Positions 62,301 to 64,000 of a stretch of DNA of 64,000 nucleotides are shown piece by piece. The DNA lies in contig NZ_BOMQ01000052.1 of assembly GCF_016862275.1 (NCBI RefSeq), positions 85,787 through 149,786 on the forward strand, in the 5' to 3' direction. Source of the DNA: Actinoplanes nipponensis (GTDB taxonomy: Bacteria > Actinomycetota > Actinomycetes > Mycobacteriales > Micromonosporaceae). The stretch's first letter is position 1. Each line of letters opens with the position of its first letter. The position numbers and the translations under genes were made by a program. A model generated the notes under the pieces. The model had not been told where the DNA came from and did no database searches. It saw only the letters and a program-made list of their open reading frames with translations.

Positions 62301-63551
62301 GTGCCATCGCTGACCGAACCGGCCGCCGAACGCCTGCTGGCCGCCCACGCCTTCGCGCCCGGCCGGCCGGGCTTCGTCGGCCTGGCCGTCGACCTGCTGC
62401 TCGACGAGCCCGGCCTGCCCGGCCCGGTGACCCGCGCGCTGCACGCCCGGTGGCGGCTGCGGCACGGGCTGCTCGGCGCCCGCTCCCCGCGGATCGTGGT
62501 GGTCAGCGGGCCGCCGTCGCCCGGCCTGGACACCTGCGCCGAGCGGATGGCCGAGGATCTGCGGCTGTCGCTGCCGCTGCTCGCGGCCCACCGGATCGGG
62601 GTACGGGACCAGGCCGCCGACACGATCGACCCGGCGACGGTGGCCGGCGACCTCCACGCCATCGCCTCCGCCTCGGGCAACAGTCACGCCGCCGACGGCA
62701 TCGCCGCCACCCCGAGCAACAGTCACGCCGCCGACGGCATCGCCGTGGCCCCGGGCGGCTTCCACCCTGCCGACGGCACGCCCGGCGCCGCGCCCGTCGC
62801 GGGTGACGTCTACGGCACGGCGACCGCCGGCGTCCGGGTGGCGCTCGAGGCCGGCGTGGCCGGCGCCGGCCCGTTGGGGCTGCGTCGGCGCTGGGACCTG
62901 GCCCACGCGGTGGCGCCGGTGCTGGCCGCCGCGTTCGCCCACGCGCCCCTGCGGCACGGCCGGCCGAGCGGCTGGCGCAGCACCCGCCAGGCGCTGCGCC
63001 GGCACCTGCCGCCCGTACCGCCCGCGCCTCCCGGCGGCGGCCCGCGCGCCGCGTGGACCGCGTTGGTGCTGGACGCGCCGGTGGCCGGCGCCGGCCGGAC
63101 CTTCCGCTCCTGGTGCCGGTCCGGGCCCGGCGACCGGCCGACCGTCGCGGATCTCCACCGCCACCTGGCCGGCCTGCGCCCACCCGTGGCGGCCCGCGGG
63201 CACCTGGTGCTGGATGTGGCCGACCGCCAGCCGGGCGACGGCTGGCGGGTGCCGCTCGCGGTGATCACGGCACTGCTGGACGATCCCCGCGCGGCCGCCC
63301 AGGCCGAGGCGGCCACCCTCGGGCTGGCCGCCACGCCCCGGCTGTGGGAGCGGGCCGCCCGCGACGCGCTCACCGACCCGGCCCTGGCCGCCGCCGCCCG
63401 GGAGTGCTTCCTCGCCGCCTACGCCGCGCTGGCCCGCCAGGGCGCTGCCCGGCCGACGCGCGACGCGGTGGCCGACTTCACCGAGCGGTATGTGCTGCGC
63501 GGCCGGTGCCCCGCCGACGACGTGCTGGACGCGATGGCGGCACGCCCCTGA
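62301..63551 (+). CDS. Divergent EgtA-like (glutamate-cysteine ligase family) protein with degenerate active site
   Basis: 416 aa. Residues ~185-300 match the C-terminal half of the ergothioneine enzyme EgtA: LEAGVAGAGPLGLRRRWDLAHAV, AAFAHAPLRHGRPSGWRSTRQAL and WTALVLDAPV. The N-terminal half, which in EgtA holds the Glu- and ATP-binding residues, reads instead VVSGPPSPGLD and TATAGVRVALEAG where family members have FEPGGQLELS and STASVQVNLDAG. A 39-bp repeat array interrupts this region. It may therefore be inactive or have a new role. The GTG start follows GGGAG by 6 nt. No egtB, egtC or egtD is in the window. Confidence 0.6.
   Translation: MPSLTEPAAERLLAAHAFAPGRPGFVGLAVDLLLDEPGLPGPVTRALHARWRLRHGLLGARSPRIVVVSGPPSPGLDTCAERMAEDLRLSLPLLAAHRIGVRDQAADTIDPATVAGDLHAIASASGNSHAADGIAATPSNSHAADGIAVAPGGFHPADGTPGAAPVAGDVYGTATAGVRVALEAGVAGAGPLGLRRRWDLAHAVAPVLAAAFAHAPLRHGRPSGWRSTRQALRRHLPPVPPAPPGGGPRAAWTALVLDAPVAGAGRTFRSWCRSGPGDRPTVADLHRHLAGLRPPVAARGHLVLDVADRQPGDGWRVPLAVITALLDDPRAAAQAEAATLGLAATPRLWERAARDALTDPALAAAARECFLAAYAALARQGAARPTRDAVADFTERYVLRGRCPADDVLDAMAARP
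62677..62745. repeat. Two 30-bp identical direct repeats, period 39 bp, within the EgtA-like gene
   Basis: Identical copies at 62677-62706 and 62716-62745, with a third diverged copy near 62755. They encode SGNSHAADGIAAT, PSNSHAADGIAVA and PGGFHPADGTPGA, a 13-residue repeat inserted where catalytic-domain sequence is expected. Confidence 0.85.
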
Positions 63552-63865
63552 GATCAGGCTCGGCCCGGTGCACCGGCCTCGTCCCCACGGCAGTGCGCCC
63601 GCCACCTCCCCGCTCGCTGCACCGGCCTCCTCCCACGGCAACGCGCCCATCCCATCCCGGAGTGATGCGGTGCTTCGTACCGGAGGAGCCGGTCGACACC
63701 CCGCCCGCGATGACCCAGGCCGTCGACCAGCACCCGGCCGGCCCCACCCCGCCTTGGCTTCGACGAAACCGGCGTACCTATTCTCCGAGCTCGCAGTGAC
63801 CCGCATCACACCACCCGGAGAACCGCCCGCGATGATCTCTCGTCTTCATGGGGGTGAGACGAAGC
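63552..63865. other. Intergenic region with an imperfect 32-bp direct repeat
   Basis: No gene seen. TGCACCGGCCTC followed by TCCCACGGCA and GCGCCC appears twice (63569-63600 and 63618-63648), differing at four positions and one indel. The leader of the ABC gene follows. Confidence 0.6.
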
Positions 63866-64000
63866 ATGGACACCGCCGCAGCGATCGCCCCCACCACCCA
63901 CCCGTGGGTGGTGCACGCCGAGGGGTTGCGGGTCCGGGCCGGACGGCACCTGGCCGTGGACGGCCTCGACCTGAGCCTCGGCACCGGCGTACACGGACTG
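63866..64000 (+). CDS. ABC transporter ATP-binding protein, N-terminal fragment
   Basis: 45 codons visible before the window ends. HAEGLRVRAGRHLAVDGLDLSLGTGVHGL matches the strand-loop-strand before the Walker A motif, which would follow directly outside the window. The ATG at 63866 follows GGGGGTGAGACG; an in-frame ATG lies 18 bp upstream. The substrate cannot be told from this part. Confidence 0.6.
   Translation, partial: MDTAAAIAPTTHPWVVHAEGLRVRAGRHLAVDGLDLSLGTGVHGL

Overview
The window is very GC-rich, with strong G/C bias at third codon positions, many GTG and some TTG starts, and several apparently leaderless genes. Its gene families (BTAD-type regulator, two XRE/DUF5753 regulators one of which has a DUF397 partner, DUF6230-DUF6114, TIGR03089, AglEFG-like transporter) point to a filamentous actinomycete chromosome. 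A Micromonosporaceae (Actinoplanes-like) origin is plausible, but this is inferred from gene content and not proven. I saw no rRNA, tRNA, CRISPR array, insertion sequence or phage module.

Left part (1-11.4 kb): a truncated STAS/ATPase regulator; a glycerol-use locus with an IclR regulator and one glycerol kinase facing a second kinase and GlpD across a 19-bp perfect operator; a DUF2569 membrane protein; a stand-alone CheY; the frameshifted tail of a NACHT-type membrane protein; RidA; a ribulose-phosphate epimerase behind a LacI-type box; SurE.

Middle-left (11.4-27.2 kb): a secreted CAP protein; a 1,076-aa BTAD/ATPase regulator; an alpha/beta-hydrolase-glycosyltransferase fusion divergent from a methyltransferase; a soluble PAS/chemotaxis-type transducer; a two-gene molybdenum hydroxylase with fused FeS and Mo subunits beside an APC permease; an OmpR-type regulator convergent with a membrane GGDEF protein.

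Centre (27.5-43.5 kb): an alpha-glucoside-type ABC importer (binding protein and two permeases, no ATPase) closed by a strong hairpin; a YcaQ-like protein; glycogen phosphorylase; a small secreted DUF5666-like protein; two tightly linked sensor kinases; a DUF6230-DUF6114-nitroreductase run whose upstream region holds three palindromes, one CRP-like; a DUF1992 protein.

Right part (43.5-64 kb): an SDR; a decayed GH30 glycosidase; a TIGR03089 protein; XRE and DeoR regulators with a possible unannotated 41-codon gene between them; DUF4406; a YbaK-type deacylase; a CHASE sensor kinase; lactate permease with an operator over its promoter; a GNAT; a GPP34-APC permease pair; an XRE/DUF397 pair; a PLP decarboxylase with a palindrome between its promoter boxes; a membrane-anchored repeat protein; an orphan xylose-type binding protein; a Tat-exported polysaccharide deacetylase; a divergent EgtA-like protein with internal repeats; and the start of an ABC ATPase.

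The genes do not form one pathway. The common themes are carbon uptake and storage (glycerol, alpha-glucosides, glycogen, lactate, pentose) and a high density of one- and two-component signalling. No obvious complete new multi-gene system was found. The items most worth testing are the paired glycerol kinases, the BTAD/hydrolase-glycosyltransferase/methyltransferase block, the degenerate EgtA-like gene and the small gene upstream of the first XRE regulator.
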